In this document: one piece after another, positions 1 to 11,711 of the stretch
How positions within the stretch are numbered: position 1 is the stretch's first letter
How the letters are laid out: the number at the start of each line of letters is the position of its first letter
Origin: Taeniopygia guttata
Lineage: Eukaryota > Chordata > Aves > Passeriformes > Estrildidae
Length of the DNA stretch: 64,000 nucleotides
Assembly (NCBI RefSeq): GCF_048771995.1
Contig: NC_133063.1
Coordinates: forward strand, 66,025,014-66,089,013
Reading direction: 5' to 3'
Made by a program: the position numbers and the translations under genes
The notes under the pieces: model-generated
Seen by the model: only the letters and a program-made list of their open reading frames with translations
Told to the model about the DNA's origin: nothing
The model's database searches: none

Positions 1-759
1 CCTTTACCTCAACAAATAATGGAATACTTCTCATTTAGCTTTAGATGTCACTTGAATTCTCTAACAGGTTTGAGATTTCTGATTTAGGACAAAATAAATC
101 ACATATTTTGGCTTCTAGCTCAGATAGAAGTCTGATCTTTATAATTAAATTTATGCAAGAAAAATATTTTCCCAGATATCTTCTAAATTAATGTCTTCTA
201 AATTAGCATGAAGAACATACTTTTTTTTTTTTGTTGAGTGAGAGTTTGTTTAGTTGCATTTGCATTTGCTTTTGCCTTTGTCCAGAGTGAGTGAGTTACC
301 ATTTCTAAGGTTTTCTTGTCCTTTGCTGCATCTTCTTCTCCATTTTTTATTCCTGCTCCTAACTACAATCCATCAAAGTCAATTTGTAATCCAAAAGGAG
401 ACCAGCACTAACACACACCAGTACTCTATGCGTCATATACATTACTGGAATTATTCAGGTTTCCCAGTTTCTGTATTTCAACACAGTAGCTCATCTATTT
501 GAGGCATTCTTAAAGGTCTGCTTCTTAGTACAATCTTTCAGTCACTAAAGACTATGAACACTTTTTTTAAATTCTCACAGTATTTTATTTTTGCTGGTTG
601 TCTAATGAAAAGTCTTTTTCAGCTGAATTTTGAGTACTGTATTATTATGTAATGGAAAGGAAAGCTGGGAGAGCTGCAATACCTGCCTACAGATGGGTGG
701 TATGCTTCCAAGTACTGCAAAAAGAAATTCTCTTTAGTGAATTCTCTTTAGACTTTAGT
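1..759. other. Intergenic AT-rich DNA
   Basis: No exon with paired splice sites and no recognisable repeat was found here. There are short T-rich runs (near 220-232). Short open frames lack coding character. Confidence 0.5.
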
Positions 760-1427
760 GAGTATTGCCGCGTTCTCCCCCTCAAGCCTTGTCTCCCCCC
801 CAGCTAGCTCTCCGCGAGGGAGAGAGCGGGCAGGTCTCCAGCACCCTCCGCTGGACCTCTGAAGGCTTTGGAGAGCGCTGGGTGGGTTGGTGGAAACACA
901 GCCGAATTCCCGCGGTGCAAACAGAAAAGAGAGTCCTCCTCTGGGGGCCAAAATCCTCTTTATTGGGTCCCAACGGGGACAACGCGCTGGCGAGGATCCA
1001 GTTGACGGGACTGGTGCCTGCCAGAGAAGGCACTTGGGGCTGGATGTCAGGGGACTTTATACCACATGGGCGGGGAAAACTGGGACCAATGGGCATCTTC
1101 GGGGAGTGGCTCGCTCTTGGGGAAAGGGCCAATAGGAGAGGAATATGGGAGGGGTCTCAGGACCTGGTCCAATCACACGATGCCCCGGGTAGAAGGTTCT
1201 GGATGTAGGGGCAGGGGCACCGAGTGACGGACAAGGACCCTGGGAGGAGACAGGGGAATGACTCGGCACTTTTGGGGAGGATTGACAGGGGAGGAGAGGT
1301 GGGAGACTGGGGAAGGAACCAACTTAAAAAACTGAGGGGGTACATGGAACAAACCAACTGAACATAGAACAGACCGCATACATAATAAAACGCAATAGAA
1401 CAAAAATAACACAACTCTACAGAGTAT
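760..1427 (-). mobile_element. Solo LTR of an ERVK-type endogenous retrovirus, with target duplication
   Basis: A GC-rich block of 656 bp (766-1421) begins TG and ends CA. It is flanked on both sides by the same six bases, GAGTAT (760-765 and 1422-1427), a target-site duplication of the length made by betaretrovirus-like (ERVK) and alpharetrovirus integrases. Read on the minus strand it has a TATAAAG box at about 1055-1061 and an AATAAA polyadenylation signal at 959-964, about 95 bp downstream, as expected for U3-R-U5. No gag, pol or env lies beside it, so it is a solo LTR left by LTR-LTR recombination. The long open frames across it are GC artefacts. The family assignment rests on the 6-bp duplication; boundaries are firm. 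Confidence 0.85.
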
Positions 1428-1667
1428 GAGCTTGATGGTATAGAAATTTAATACCTTTAAAGCTCTTCTAAATTATTGTCTTCATATTAAAAGATATACA
1501 TAATTGAATATAAGCATTTTGTCTTTATGTTAATACAAGTTTCATTAAATTAGTTCTGATTTTCTGCATCCAAACAGATAGAAAACTGTAGGGCAGGTAA
1601 TGCTAACTACTTTTATGCTCCCACATTCAATAATTCTGTTAAAAAGAAAACTACATTGAAAAGATAC
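1428..1667. other. Intergenic AT-rich DNA
   Basis: Unique-looking AT-rich sequence between the solo LTR and the exon-like block. Nothing recognisable. Confidence 0.4.
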
Positions 1668-1795
1668 CTTTTCCCCTCACATCTCACATACACAGCCACA
1701 ACATGAGCAAACAGTTGTGTTCCTTTGTTTTCTTCCTCCAGGTACAAAGAGCCATCTGCATTCACATCACATGCTGGAAAGTATAACATGCAGTC
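1668..1795 (-). CDS. Orphan exon-like block, unidentified protein
   Basis: Read on the minus strand, this 128-nt block is preceded by a good pyrimidine tract ending TTCCTTCAG and followed by AAG|GTATCT, a plausible donor. Only one of three frames is open. It starts DCMLYFPACDVNADGSLYLE and continues through EENKGTQLF to VRCEGK, using 42 codons plus 2 nt. The stretch DVNADGSLYLEE fits the 12-position EF-hand loop consensus (D1, N3, D5, G6, a hydrophobic at 8, E12), but the residues before it do not look like an EF-hand helix. I do not recognise the protein. The next gene on this side of human POC5 is SV2C, and this does not resemble SV2C. It could be an internal exon of an unknown minus-strand gene, a lncRNA exon or chance. 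Confidence 0.35.
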
Positions 1796-2452
1796 CTGAA
1801 GGAAAGAAGTAGGAAAATGTGAATTACTGCAGCACTTACCACAGATTTGGCACAGATTTGGCTCTCCTATAAAAGAAACACAATGATAAGAGTCTAAAAT
1901 AGGAAGTCAGTGCAGTGTTCTTGGTTTTGGCACAAATACTCAAATACAAATATTTCAACCTTTTTAAGCACATTCCTGAAACTATAATACAGAAAATTGT
2001 ACTTCAGACATAGAATAAGAAGGAATCTCTCTACCTTAAATGCAGTCTGCTAGATTTAATATATTTACCTGAAAAATATCTCAATATAAATGACACACTT
2101 TTGTTGTAATTCTGTTTTAAGACTACTGGATAAATTGATTATTATTTAAAATCAGCTTTATTTCTAACATAAGGGTGATTCTAGGTCAGGGCAAAGGCTA
2201 CTGATTCATCAAGCTTAGTAACCATTTTCCAAAAGATCACCCAGAGTAAAAAGGGAACAATACAGCACATAATGAGACTTCATCAAATAATCTAACCTCC
2301 AAAAATTTGCAACATTTGGAATTCCTTAGCTAGAGATAATGTCTTTTTTTATTCTATAGGTATTGGTATTCCTTCTCTAAATTGTCCACTACTCTGAAGG
2401 CACATAACATGTGTAGAGTGAATTTGTGAAGTTTCTTGAAAAAGATATTACA

Positions 2453-2570
2453 GATGTTAAAACAAGATGAAGAATCAAGCCTTCTTACCTGCTTAGAAAA
2501 AGGTATTACAGATAAAAAAGACACTGTAGATGCCAAAACAAGATGAAGAACCAAGCTTTCTTGCTTGCTT
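2453..2570 (+). repeat. Imperfect direct duplication, two copies of about 42 bp
   Basis: The 42-bp segments at 2453-2494 and 2529-2570 agree at all but about six positions. Both contain AAAACAAGATGAAGAA and end in a CTGCTT/TTGCTT run. The preceding text (GATATTACAGAT and GGTATTACAGAT) is also repeated, so the duplicated unit is about 76 bp. It is old, from the divergence. Confidence 0.7.
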
Positions 2571-4639
2571 TGAATGAAGTTCCTGTTAGCTTCAATTGGT
2601 GCTCAACATTTTTTTATTGGGAATGAGACTAAACAAGAAATCCTTAATGCACAACCTTCATACTCTTTGGGGTTCTTTAGAATTCTGGTTTGCCTAATTA
2701 TAATTCCTATTGTAACATCATGATTTAGATCATAATTTTCACCTTTCTTTGCATTTTTTTCCAGTTTAATTATAGCATTTTTAAGAGGAATGGATAACAA
2801 TCATTAAGAACAAAATTCATGTTCCTATTTCAATGAAAGACCTTGTTCCCAGGTAAAGATGGGCAGCTCAAAATCCAACATGGTGTGGGCAGAGTTAGGC
2901 ATGTTTTTGTGTACATAACAATACAATTTGGATAATACTGTATCCAGTTACATTTGCCACCTCAACCTTCAAACACTGTCTCAAGGTCTTCTTGTAAAGA
3001 TAATCAAAGATGGTCTGTGAGTGCTAGCATTGCTAGTCACCTTGAAATAAGAAAACTTTTTTGTGTGGTAACAAATGAATTTCAAAAATTAGTAAGTAAA
3101 ACACAGTGTTTCTTGTGGGATTTCCAGAATAGTACCCTCTGACTTTGCTGAATAATCAACTTATTCTAAAGTAATCCCATACTCACTCACATTTCACCCT
3201 GTCACTAGTTCTGTTGGGCTTCACTCCAGTGTCAAAGCTTTTGACATTCTGCCCAAAACACTGTCACTTATCTACACACACATGTACCTTCGTATCCCTT
3301 CCTCTCCTTCTTCTTTCATTTAAGGCGGCAAAAATTTCCATAAGCACTTTTATTGCTTTAATTTTAGTTCACACTCAAGGATTTGGTTTTGTTTGTATCA
3401 TTCCTCATATACACTCTATCTTCCTGTTCTCTTTCATAATACTACCTTACATAAAAGTTTCATTTGTCAGTTTACTTATCTGCATGTTAAATACTTCACA
3501 AACTTTTATTTAAAGACACCTATGTTTTGCTATTTATATTTGTTTTACAAATCTTAAAGAATGAGACATTTAAGCCTTTAAAAAAATCTCTTCCTTTATA
3601 TTGTTTTTACTATGTTTTTATAATGTTAATACAGTGAATTGGAATGGAACAGGTACCACCAGACTTATCTCTCACCTGATGCAGTGGGAGTTGTGTCTCT
3701 TTACTGCAAAAAATAGATAGAATGACTCAGATCAATGTCCAAGCCAGGCTTGTAGAGTCTGGGTGCCAAATTGAAAAAAAAAAATAAAAAATTGTGCCTT
3801 AATAATCAAATCCTTTGAGAACCTGTAGTTCCATTTGAAGTACAATTACATTCAAAAGACTGGAATCATCTGAGCAAATGCAAATGTCTAAATTGTAGAT
3901 ATCTGAACTACTTTTCTAGACTATAGTCACAACAGAGTAATAAGCACTTTTGTGGTATGATTCATCTGACCTTTTAGAAATGTATGAGATCAACTGAACC
4001 CTGCAGGCACTTATTTCTCTGCTAGGAGTACAAAAGACTAGAAGACTTTCCAGATGAGACTGCCTCTGATGTCCCTTAAGCATCTTTATAGTTAAGCAAC
4101 TATAAGGGGAATCCACAATGAATAGCCCAGAAGATGTCTACAAAAAAAAGGCCTTAAGTTGGTAGTATGAATACCACACAAAACATTTCAGCCTGAATGT
4201 CACAGACATTGGAACATCAGTTTGAAAGGTCTTTTAATAGTAACCTAAGTTTTTATTACAGTCAAAATTGAAGGTGCTAGTCCTTCAAGTACTATGAATC
4301 TTTCTTTATTAGTGGAGGGAATTTTTTAGTAATTAGGTTCCAGAAAATTTGAAAGAAAAAGCTATTGTAACACAGAGCATTTTGCATCTTAAAATGAATG
4401 CCAAGAGCACTCTCTAAAACTTAAAAGAAAAGGTACCTTTCATGCATACTCTTATACCATTTAGACTATCTCATTGAAATCTTCCTTATAGTTAATGGCA
4501 TTTAACCAGTCTTTGTCAACATTAATATAATAAGACATGTAATAACAACACTTGATTTTAAAAAAATAAAAAGGAAGGAGTAGCAGATCTGATCTGTAAT
4601 GACTGAATTCTGCAGAATGCTGCCTATTATAAGCGTTTT

Positions 4640-4935
4640 TGTCTTTAAAACCAGATCACGAGCAGAGCAGCATGATATGTTGCCACCTGGTGTAGAGGTG
4701 ATGTAAAAATCCTTGGTGACTCCTGCGTGAGCAAAGGCTGCGTCACTGCAGAGGCACATCTCTGCGTGGCCCATGCCGGCAATGCCGTCAGTACCTTGCC
4801 TGCTGACTCACTGCTCTGAGGAGTGTCCTTCAGCCCGCGGTGAAGCGGAGCTTGCAGGCACAGGGACTGCAGACCTTGCCGGAGAATGGGGAGAGAGGAA
4901 GTGATCGCTGCAGGCAAAGGAGCTGAAAGCATTCA
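4640..4935. other. GC-richer intergenic patch, possible regulatory element
   Basis: A local rise in GC with several CpGs stands out from AT-rich flanks. On the minus strand there is a donor-like CAGGCAAG|GTACTG, so it could be a small non-coding or first exon. I see no homology, and its overlapping open frames do not look like protein. Call is weak. Confidence 0.2.
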
Positions 4936-7900
4936 AGCCAGAAGGCAAATATACATGTTTACACCTGTCAACAGTCAACGTGTTGATCCTGCCATAAGAA
5001 GCTGAAGAGATGCTAAAACATTTTGACTGCTATACAATCTCTCAAGTAAATGGCAGCTCTTGGAGGAAGGCTGACTGTCTGCTGCACATTAACCGTTTCA
5101 AACTTTTCCTGCACTTCATTTGCCAAAAGTGTCTGTGTTTTACGATAGAAACATCATCCAAAAAATCTGCCTAGTATTCCTTTGAACCTCTTAAAAGTGG
5201 TAAAAGCAGGAATAGTGTGCAGATTCTTAAAGATAGCAATAAACATCACAATTGTTATATATATAAAGATTGCATTTTCTTTAGGAACAGATCATTAATA
5301 CAATCAAGCTTGGAAAAAGCTATTACTTATTTTCAACAAGAACATTTTAATTGCTGTCAACTCCTACAAGAAATACATTTCTACCTTTCTGTAAAATCTT
5401 GTATCCTGCTGCAAGGAACAATTACAAGTCCAGCATTCATTCTTCATATATGATTTTTAACAGCATATTTCAGTGGGAAGTTCTAATGCTAGTCTTGCAA
5501 GAAAGCTGATGCTTTTGCCTTTTACAGTCATTCAATACTCTAGAGCACTGTGGTGTTCTATTGCCCCTGCAGCTGAATATGTCATCACTAATATGTTGTA
5601 CATGTGCACCCTATCACTGAAATATCTCTAGGGATGTTAATCTTGTAATATCTTATGAGAAGACATTTCACCTGTTTTCTACAGTTTAAAAGAAAAAAAA
5701 AAAAAAAACCACAAAAATATTCCCAGTGCTTTTTGGCAAAACTATTGACAGATCTGTTTTGATATCACACTGGAAAAGAGAGAAGCTTGAAAAGCAGGTG
5801 AATGGATAGTTACCTAAGATACTGTATGAGAAGCATTTTTTTCAGTTTTTAACTGAAAATCTTTATCTAACAGAAGTCAATAAGTAATTATAGCATAAAA
5901 CCCATCTTTGCTATTCATAAAAAATCTCTTCATAAATTCTGTCATGACAGGTTGTCACTGATGGGGAAAAGACTGATGACTGACTGATGTCAAAACACTT
6001 ACTTGAGTAAAAAACACTCAAATTCCCTGGGAGAAATTTTTTAATATATATGAACATGCTCACTGGGCCTTTCATATTTATAGGTTCTTCAACACCGTCT
6101 TGTGTCTGTCAAGACATAAGTTGATACACCTGTAAAAAAATAAAAATAAGAATATATTTTCATATAACAGCAAATACTAGACTCAAGAATATTTTCAATC
6201 TCTAAATACTGATGACAATTCCCTTGGATATTTTTCTGAAAAACAATATATACTTGCTAAATGCACTAACCATTATATAAGAGACAACATATTCAGAAGA
6301 CTATTTTTACAAGGGAAGAGGGGGATAATAGATAGAAGATAAAGCCCTTTAACACTGAGGTGTTCAATATTCACAAGGTAAGTTTCTTTCTGCAATCAGC
6401 ATTATCACAAGAAAAAAATGTCAGTAATTTCCAAAATATCTGGAACAGCACTGCTGTATTGCCCATATTAGCTATGATTACACATTATTTTTTGCATAAA
6501 ATAAGGATTTCAATTCTGTATGAAATAGCAGTATTTTGAAAAATGTTTCTTAATGTAGTCAGAACAAAAAATGCATTGTGATGCTTGAAATGAGTGATCT
6601 GTCAACCATATATTTAATATTTCAGTTCATGTGGTAGGAAGGGAATGGTCCTGGACCACCCAATTGCAACGGTACCACTGCACAAGGCAGTAGCCATGAT
6701 GTCCTTTGAAAGTAAAGCCCCAAAACTTAGTGCCTTCTGCCTGGCTCTCTGCCTCCAGACACTCAAGAGCTCTCTTTGAGACACCTGGAGCCATAGAGCA
6801 CAAGAGAGATGGTGAGACCACACTGTACAAGGCACAAACATACCTAGAAGCCAGGGCTGCAATTAGCACTCCGAATGAGAGGAGACAGATCTTGTGTTCA
6901 CACAGCAAACACTTAAATAGATAATCTGGTAGAGTTAAACAATAACCACTCCAGTATACCCTGTTAAGTTACAACAAAATATCTGGCCTTTAATCACATA
7001 ATTGTGATACATACAGGGGGGAAATAGAAAACACTGGAAATGTGTTTCAGCAACCTATAAAACTACAGAAAAAAACGAAAAATTCATTATTGTTTCATAT
7101 AAACTGGATGCTTTTATTTTTAACTTTGAATTCCTCAAAAACTGTTCCAAGGAAAGAAAAGGTGACTTTTTGACATTAGATGTGTTAATGCCATTGAATC
7201 AGTTCAACGTCCTGCCTCCCTTCTACCTGTTTCCTTCTAAAGCTCAGGACAGCACCTGCCTCAAAAGTAATTCTTAGTCTGCACAGACAACCAGACTTCA
7301 ATCACTGCTGCAGCATTTGCTTGGGTAGAGCAGCAGATAAACATATGTGGTCATACAACCTTAGAAAAATCTCCTTCCTCCTGTGAAAATAATTGTACAT
7401 TCTATTGTACAATAGAATCCAACATGAAAGATGGAAGATATTTTTTAAATACAAATCAAAGTCAGAAAGTTTCAACAGAAGGTTTCATCAGATCCCTTTA
7501 TACTAGTAACCAGCTTGAGACCATTTGATATCCTTTGTTTTCTATCCATCTAATTACAAAGTAGCAGTAGAGGTTTGCATCACAAAGACTGGTTTGAGTA
7601 CCCATTGCAAACTCCTTCAATATTCAAATGTCTGCATTTTTCTGAAGATGTAAGACTGAAAGCTAAACACATATTTAAAGGCTATCTTTTATGTGCCAAT
7701 GGTAGTAATGTATTTAAAAGCTATGTTATGAAGAAAGATTCATCATACAAAAACAAATTAGCATGAAAAAACATGATAGAAACATATGTCATCTCTCCCT
7801 TTTTATAAACTTATTTGGTCTGAAACAGGTAACATGCTCTTTTTCACCAGCATGCACCAGTTCTACTTTCTTATGACCTTACATGAAACCCACCCCAAAA

Positions 7901-9639
7901 AATAAAAGGTCGATTTGAAGGCTGCTTTAGTAGTTAGAAGGCTCAGAAGGCCTTGTCTGGATTCTGTGATTTAAGTCAGTCTTTGGAATATAATCTCTCT
8001 CACTCTTAGCTGAGTGCCACCTCTTAAAAACACCAGATATGCATAGAGGAGATTCTGTGACCAAACATCTTGCCATAGTTCATGGCTACAAATGCCACTG
8101 TGCCTCCTGCACTTTGCTATGAAGGCCAATTCAGTCCAGTCACAAACAGTATTTTGTCTCATGAGGCTTATTTTAGAGTTCAGGGATGATCCAATCCTAC
8201 AAATTCCTTGCTTTTAGGGTACAGTAACAATTCTTCTCCACTTTGTCCAGAAATACTTTATTTATTGGTTTATTGCAATATCCTCCCTCAGCTTTTGGGA
8301 AAGCCAGTTGTGGCAAGGGAAAATAAGGTATGCTTTGCTTTGGTTTGGACATTGGTCACCAATATGTGATTACAACTGAATGACAGGTTCATTTCAGCAC
8401 TCAAAAAGGGAATGAGTTAAGGTCTGAAGATAGTGCTCCTGCAATCCTTACGAAATGCAGTTCCTTTTTACCCCAAATTCAACCTTAACTGGAACTGACA
8501 ATCCTATCATAGATATTTGCAACCAAATTGATTTAAAAAAAATATGTATTTCTGAAAGCACACACTCCTTCATGCTTACTAAAATCCATCTGCAAATGCA
8601 GCCCTTCCATTATGCTTTTCTGGAAACTCACATGAACCAATGTCATTGTAGGCCTTAATGAAACACAATGACTGCACAGTGAGTGGCTCCTCAGGCTGGA
8701 ATTTTTGCTCATCAAATCATGCTGATCTTATCAGATACTGCAGTTAAAAACAACCCTCCATTGCCACTTTGTCTAAATGAGAACTTCAACACATGTTGAA
8801 GTAGGCTTCTACTGTGTGAAAAGGCTCACTGTAGGAGACCTTAAATGCCCCTAAGATAGGTGAAATTTTTTGGTGGTCTTTACTTGCTCAACTGTTTCAC
8901 AAGGGCAAGAGATTCTGGAATGAGGTCCACGTACTGCTGTGAATATTTATAAAGGGCAAATAATGAGTTATAGTTCTGTGCCTATCTGCATATTTTATGT
9001 CCAACCTATCTTTATCATATTATCAGACAAAATGTTGGTGCTATATAAGGTAAGATCTCATATTATAGAGCTTGACCAGAAGGTTTGTGGCACTAGCATG
9101 CCCAGTGCCATGCTGTAGCCAGAGTTCAGTGCTGTAAATAAATTTTGAAATACAATTGCATGATTTTCAATGTTGCAGCTTGTATTACAGAAAGATCAGT
9201 TACAACGTTATCAAGTTAAAAGAAGGCTGGAAAATGGAAGGACTCTCTACTCCTTTAAAATCTTAAAAACCCACTGTTGTATTTCTTTCTATTATAGCCC
9301 TGAGATGGCAGCAAGGAGAGTTATTTGCCTCAGGTGGGGTATGTGACACACAGCCCTGCCGCTCGGCTGGCCAGATTTAGCGCTGGAATCCATCCCGCCT
9401 GTCTGCCTACCCAGAGTTTTAGGGAAAGCTGTCCTGGAGAGGAATGCTGGAAACTACAAGCTGAGACCTCCTTCTGCAGCATTGCTGTACAAATTATTTA
9501 AAACCCCTGCTTGGTGACGGTTTATGGAATAAATGGAAGCGTAGATGGAAGCGCTTTAGAATGAAGGAGCTCCACCAAGGAATTCGCTCTCCTCGTTTCC
9601 TTTCTTTTTTCTTTTTTAAATCTTCGTTCTCCACAGGAA

Positions 9640-10119
9640 TGCCCGTGGGCAGCCGCTCTCCAACACGGAGACACCCAGGCCCCCCAACAAAGCTTTTAAT
9701 CTGGCACGGTGCCTCCCCGGCACAGCCAGAACCACCGCGCACGGCTCTGGCGGCCAGCGCGGACTGGGAATGCGGGAAAACTGCGAGACCCGAGCCCGGC
9801 ACGTCACAGCGCGGGACCAGGACGGGGACGGGGACGGGAACAAAGACGGGACGAGCCCGCCCCTCACGTCCCCTCACGCTCCCTCACGTCCCCGCCCTCC
9901 CCGCGCCAGCCCCACCAATCAGCGTGCGGGAGGAGCCGCCCGCCGGCGGGGCGGGGCTAGCGGTTTGAGCGCCCCGGCCTGGCGACTCGATTGGTTATTT
10001 GTCGCCAAGCTGCCCAATCGGAGGGTGCCTTGCAAAGGAGCCGTGAGCCAATGGCGGAGGCGGTTCCTCTTCCGTGACGGCCGTTTGAAACGGCCGGGCC
10101 GGCGGGGGCTGCGCCGCAG
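9640..10119 (+). promoter_or_regulatory. POC5: POC5 CpG-island promoter with CCAAT boxes and CHR-like element
   Basis: GC- and CpG-rich block just upstream of the exon 1 donor. CCAAT boxes lie at 9915-9919, 9990-9994 (inverted), 10014-10018 and 10048-10052; the last two are 34 bp apart. The last one runs into ATGGCGG (YY1-like). A TTCCG ETS core and a TGACG CRE half-site follow near 10070-10079. TTTGAA, the core of the CHR element bound by DREAM/MMB complexes, lies at 10084-10089, 36 bp after the last CCAAT box, inside a palindrome with 9-bp arms (10078-10086 and 10088-10096). There is no TATA box. NF-Y boxes plus a CHR are typical of G2/M genes, which suits a centriole gene; this is inference. 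Confidence 0.75.
10060..10119 (+). other. POC5: POC5 non-coding exon 1 (3' part; start site not determined)
   Basis: The CpG island contains a strong donor, GCGCCGCAG|GTGAGCGG, with the exon ending at 10119. The first coding exon (15471-15570) has a good acceptor upstream of the start codon, so an upstream non-coding exon is required. The transcription start cannot be fixed from sequence alone; the listed start is a placeholder inside the island. Confidence 0.6.
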
Positions 10120-10133
10120 GTGAGCGGAGGGGG

Positions 10134-10435
10134 CCGGGGTCCCGTCCTCCCACAGCATCCCTGCCCCGGGGTCCCGTCCTCCCACAGCATCCCTGCCCCG
10201 GGGTCCCGTCCTCCCACAGCATCCCTGCCCCGGGGTCCCGTCCTCCCACAGCATCCCTGCCCCGGGGTCCCGTCCTTACCACAGCATCCCTGCCCCTGCC
10301 CCGGGGTCCCGTCCTCCCACAGCATCCCTGCCCCGGGGTCCCGTCCTCCCACAGCATCCCTGCCCCGGGGTCCCGTCCTCCCACAGCATCCCTGCCCCGG
10401 AGCCGCGTCCTTACCACAGCATCCCTGCCCCTGCC
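10134..10435 (+). repeat. Minisatellite, 32-bp unit, about 9 copies
   Basis: Nine head-to-tail copies of a 32-bp GC-rich unit beginning CCGGGGTCCCGTCCTCCCAC. Seven copies are exactly 32 bp; copies 5 (10262-10300) and 9 (10397-10435) are 39 bp, carrying CCTTACCACAG and an added CCCTGCC. The seven 32-bp copies look identical, which implies recent expansion or homogenisation. The array starts 14 bp after the exon 1 donor. Each unit contains a pyrimidine run ending CACAG, a splice-acceptor-like string. The long open frames on both strands exist only because the unit lacks stops in any frame. Confidence 0.95.
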
Positions 10436-10614
10436 CGCACTGCCGCCCGCAACCCCACCCCGAGTTTCCTGAGGTGAGTTTCCTGAGGTGGGCATTCCCT
10501 GCCCTCTGGTTGGGCTGGTTGTCTTAAAAGCCCTGCATAAGAAAAGCAAAGGAGAATCTCGCCTGCCCACCCCGGTGCCTCCTCGGTTTCTGTGGGACAT
10601 TTGGCAGACTGTCG

Positions 10615-10878
10615 GTGTTTGTCCCGGCTGCCATGGCAGCCGCGGTCCCGGCGGTGTGGGCCCTGCGGAGCTGCTGTAGCGAGAGGTTACACCGTGGGCA
10701 GTGCTGCTTTGCGAGGGGTACAGCTAAAGGCAAGGAATATGTTCTGCATCTGCTGGCAGGAGATGCACTTCTATCACTGGCAGCGTCCCCCGAGGCTCAG
10801 TACTGGGCCCAGAACTTTTTAACTTGTTCATCCATTACATGGGTGAAGGGGCAGATGCCTGCTCAGCAAATTCACTGA
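10615..10878 (+). CDS. Doubtful small ORF beside the POC5 CpG island
   Basis: An ATG at 10633 sits in a strong initiation context (GCTGCCATGGCAG) and opens a basic, Cys/Arg-rich, mitochondrial-presequence-like start, MAAAVPAVWALRSCC. After about 35 codons the frame runs into a CR1 LINE fragment (from about 10781) and stops at 10878. The N-terminal half could be a first exon of an unrecognised gene (possible GTACAG donor near 10717) or chance in GC-rich DNA. The part over CR1 is not gene sequence. Confidence 0.2.
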   Translation: MFVPAAMAAAVPAVWALRSCCSERLHRGQCCFARGTAKGKEYVLHLLAGDALLSLAASPEAQYWAQNFLTCSSITWVKGQMPAQQIH

Positions 10879-11711
10879 GAACACAAAGCTGGGAGGAATG
10901 GCCTACACTCTGGAGTGCTGTGCAGCCCTTTCAGAAGGACCTCGCCAGGTTGGAGAGATGGGCAGAGAAAACCATCTGAAAGTCAAGAAAGGCAAATGCA
11001 GGGTCCTGCACCTGGGGAGAACAGCCTCAGGCACCTGGGGCTGACCTGCTGGGGAGCAGCTCTGCAGAGAAGGACCTGGGCGTCCTGGTGGACAGCAAGC
11101 TGTCCATGGGCCAGCAGCGTGTCCTGGTGGCCAAGAAGGTCAGTGCTGTCCTGGGGGGCATTAGGAAGAGCATTGCCAGCTGGTCATGGAAGGTGATCCT
11201 GCCCTGCTCAGGCCATACCTGGAGTGATGTGTCCAGTTCTGGGCTCCTCAGGACAAGAGAAACATGGAGCTCCTGGAACAGAGGAGCAGAGGCTACAAAG
11301 ATATTGATGGAACTGGAACATCTTAGGAGGAAAGGCAGAGGAAGCTGGGCTTGTTCAGCCTTAAGAAGAGACAACTTGAGAGGACACCTCATCAATGTCT
11401 ATGATTATCTGAAGGGAGGGTGCTAAGGCAATGGAGCCAGGCTCTTCCTAGTGGTGCCAAAGAGTAGGATGAGAGGTAGTGGGCAGAAACTGATGCCCAG
11501 GAAGTTCCACCAAACATGATGGAGAACTTCTTTCTATATTGTGCAGGTGACCGTGCACCAGAACAGATTGCTTAGAGATTGGATATATTCAGTAACCACC
11601 TGGATACAATCCTGTACCATGTGCTCTAGGATGACCTTGCTCAAGCAGGAGGGTTGGACAAGATGACCCAATGTGGTCTGTCCCGACCTTACCCACTACG
11701 TGATTCTCTTT
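10781..11711 (+). mobile_element. CR1 LINE, 5'-truncated, plus orientation
   Basis: Typical 3' part of an avian CR1: the end of the reverse transcriptase (GGCTCAGTACTGGGCCC near 10795), the GACCTGGGCGTCCTGGTGGA stretch, then the 3' UTR. It ends at TGATTCTCTTT, a decayed form of the CR1 terminal 8-mer tail. Many stops and indels show it is inactive. It lies in POC5 intron 1. Confidence 0.9.

Larger units (their letters stand above)
1796..9600. other. Intergenic AT-rich DNA upstream of the POC5 promoter
   Basis: About 7.8 kb with no exon I can support. It holds an imperfect direct repeat (2453-2494 and 2529-2570), A-rich runs near 3775 and 5693, and a patch of higher GC at 4640-4935 with CpGs that could be regulatory. 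Other open frames are short and lack both splice sites and homology that I recognise. Confidence 0.5.

Noticed and set aside
765..1208. 147-codon plus-strand ORF and minus-strand shadows
   Set aside because: Entirely inside a non-coding solo LTR with exact target duplications.
9494..9968. ORFs over the CpG island suggesting a divergent coding gene
   Set aside because: GC-rich stop-poor DNA; no conserved peptide, no splice logic. A non-coding divergent transcript remains possible.
10134..10435. CRISPR-like array
   Set aside because: Units are head-to-tail with no unique spacers, in a vertebrate genome; this is a minisatellite.
9919..10600. Long Gly/Arg/Pro-rich open frames on both strands across the minisatellite
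   Set aside because: They arise because the 32-bp unit has no stop in any frame on either strand; periodicity of 96 nt follows from three units. No homology or codon bias.
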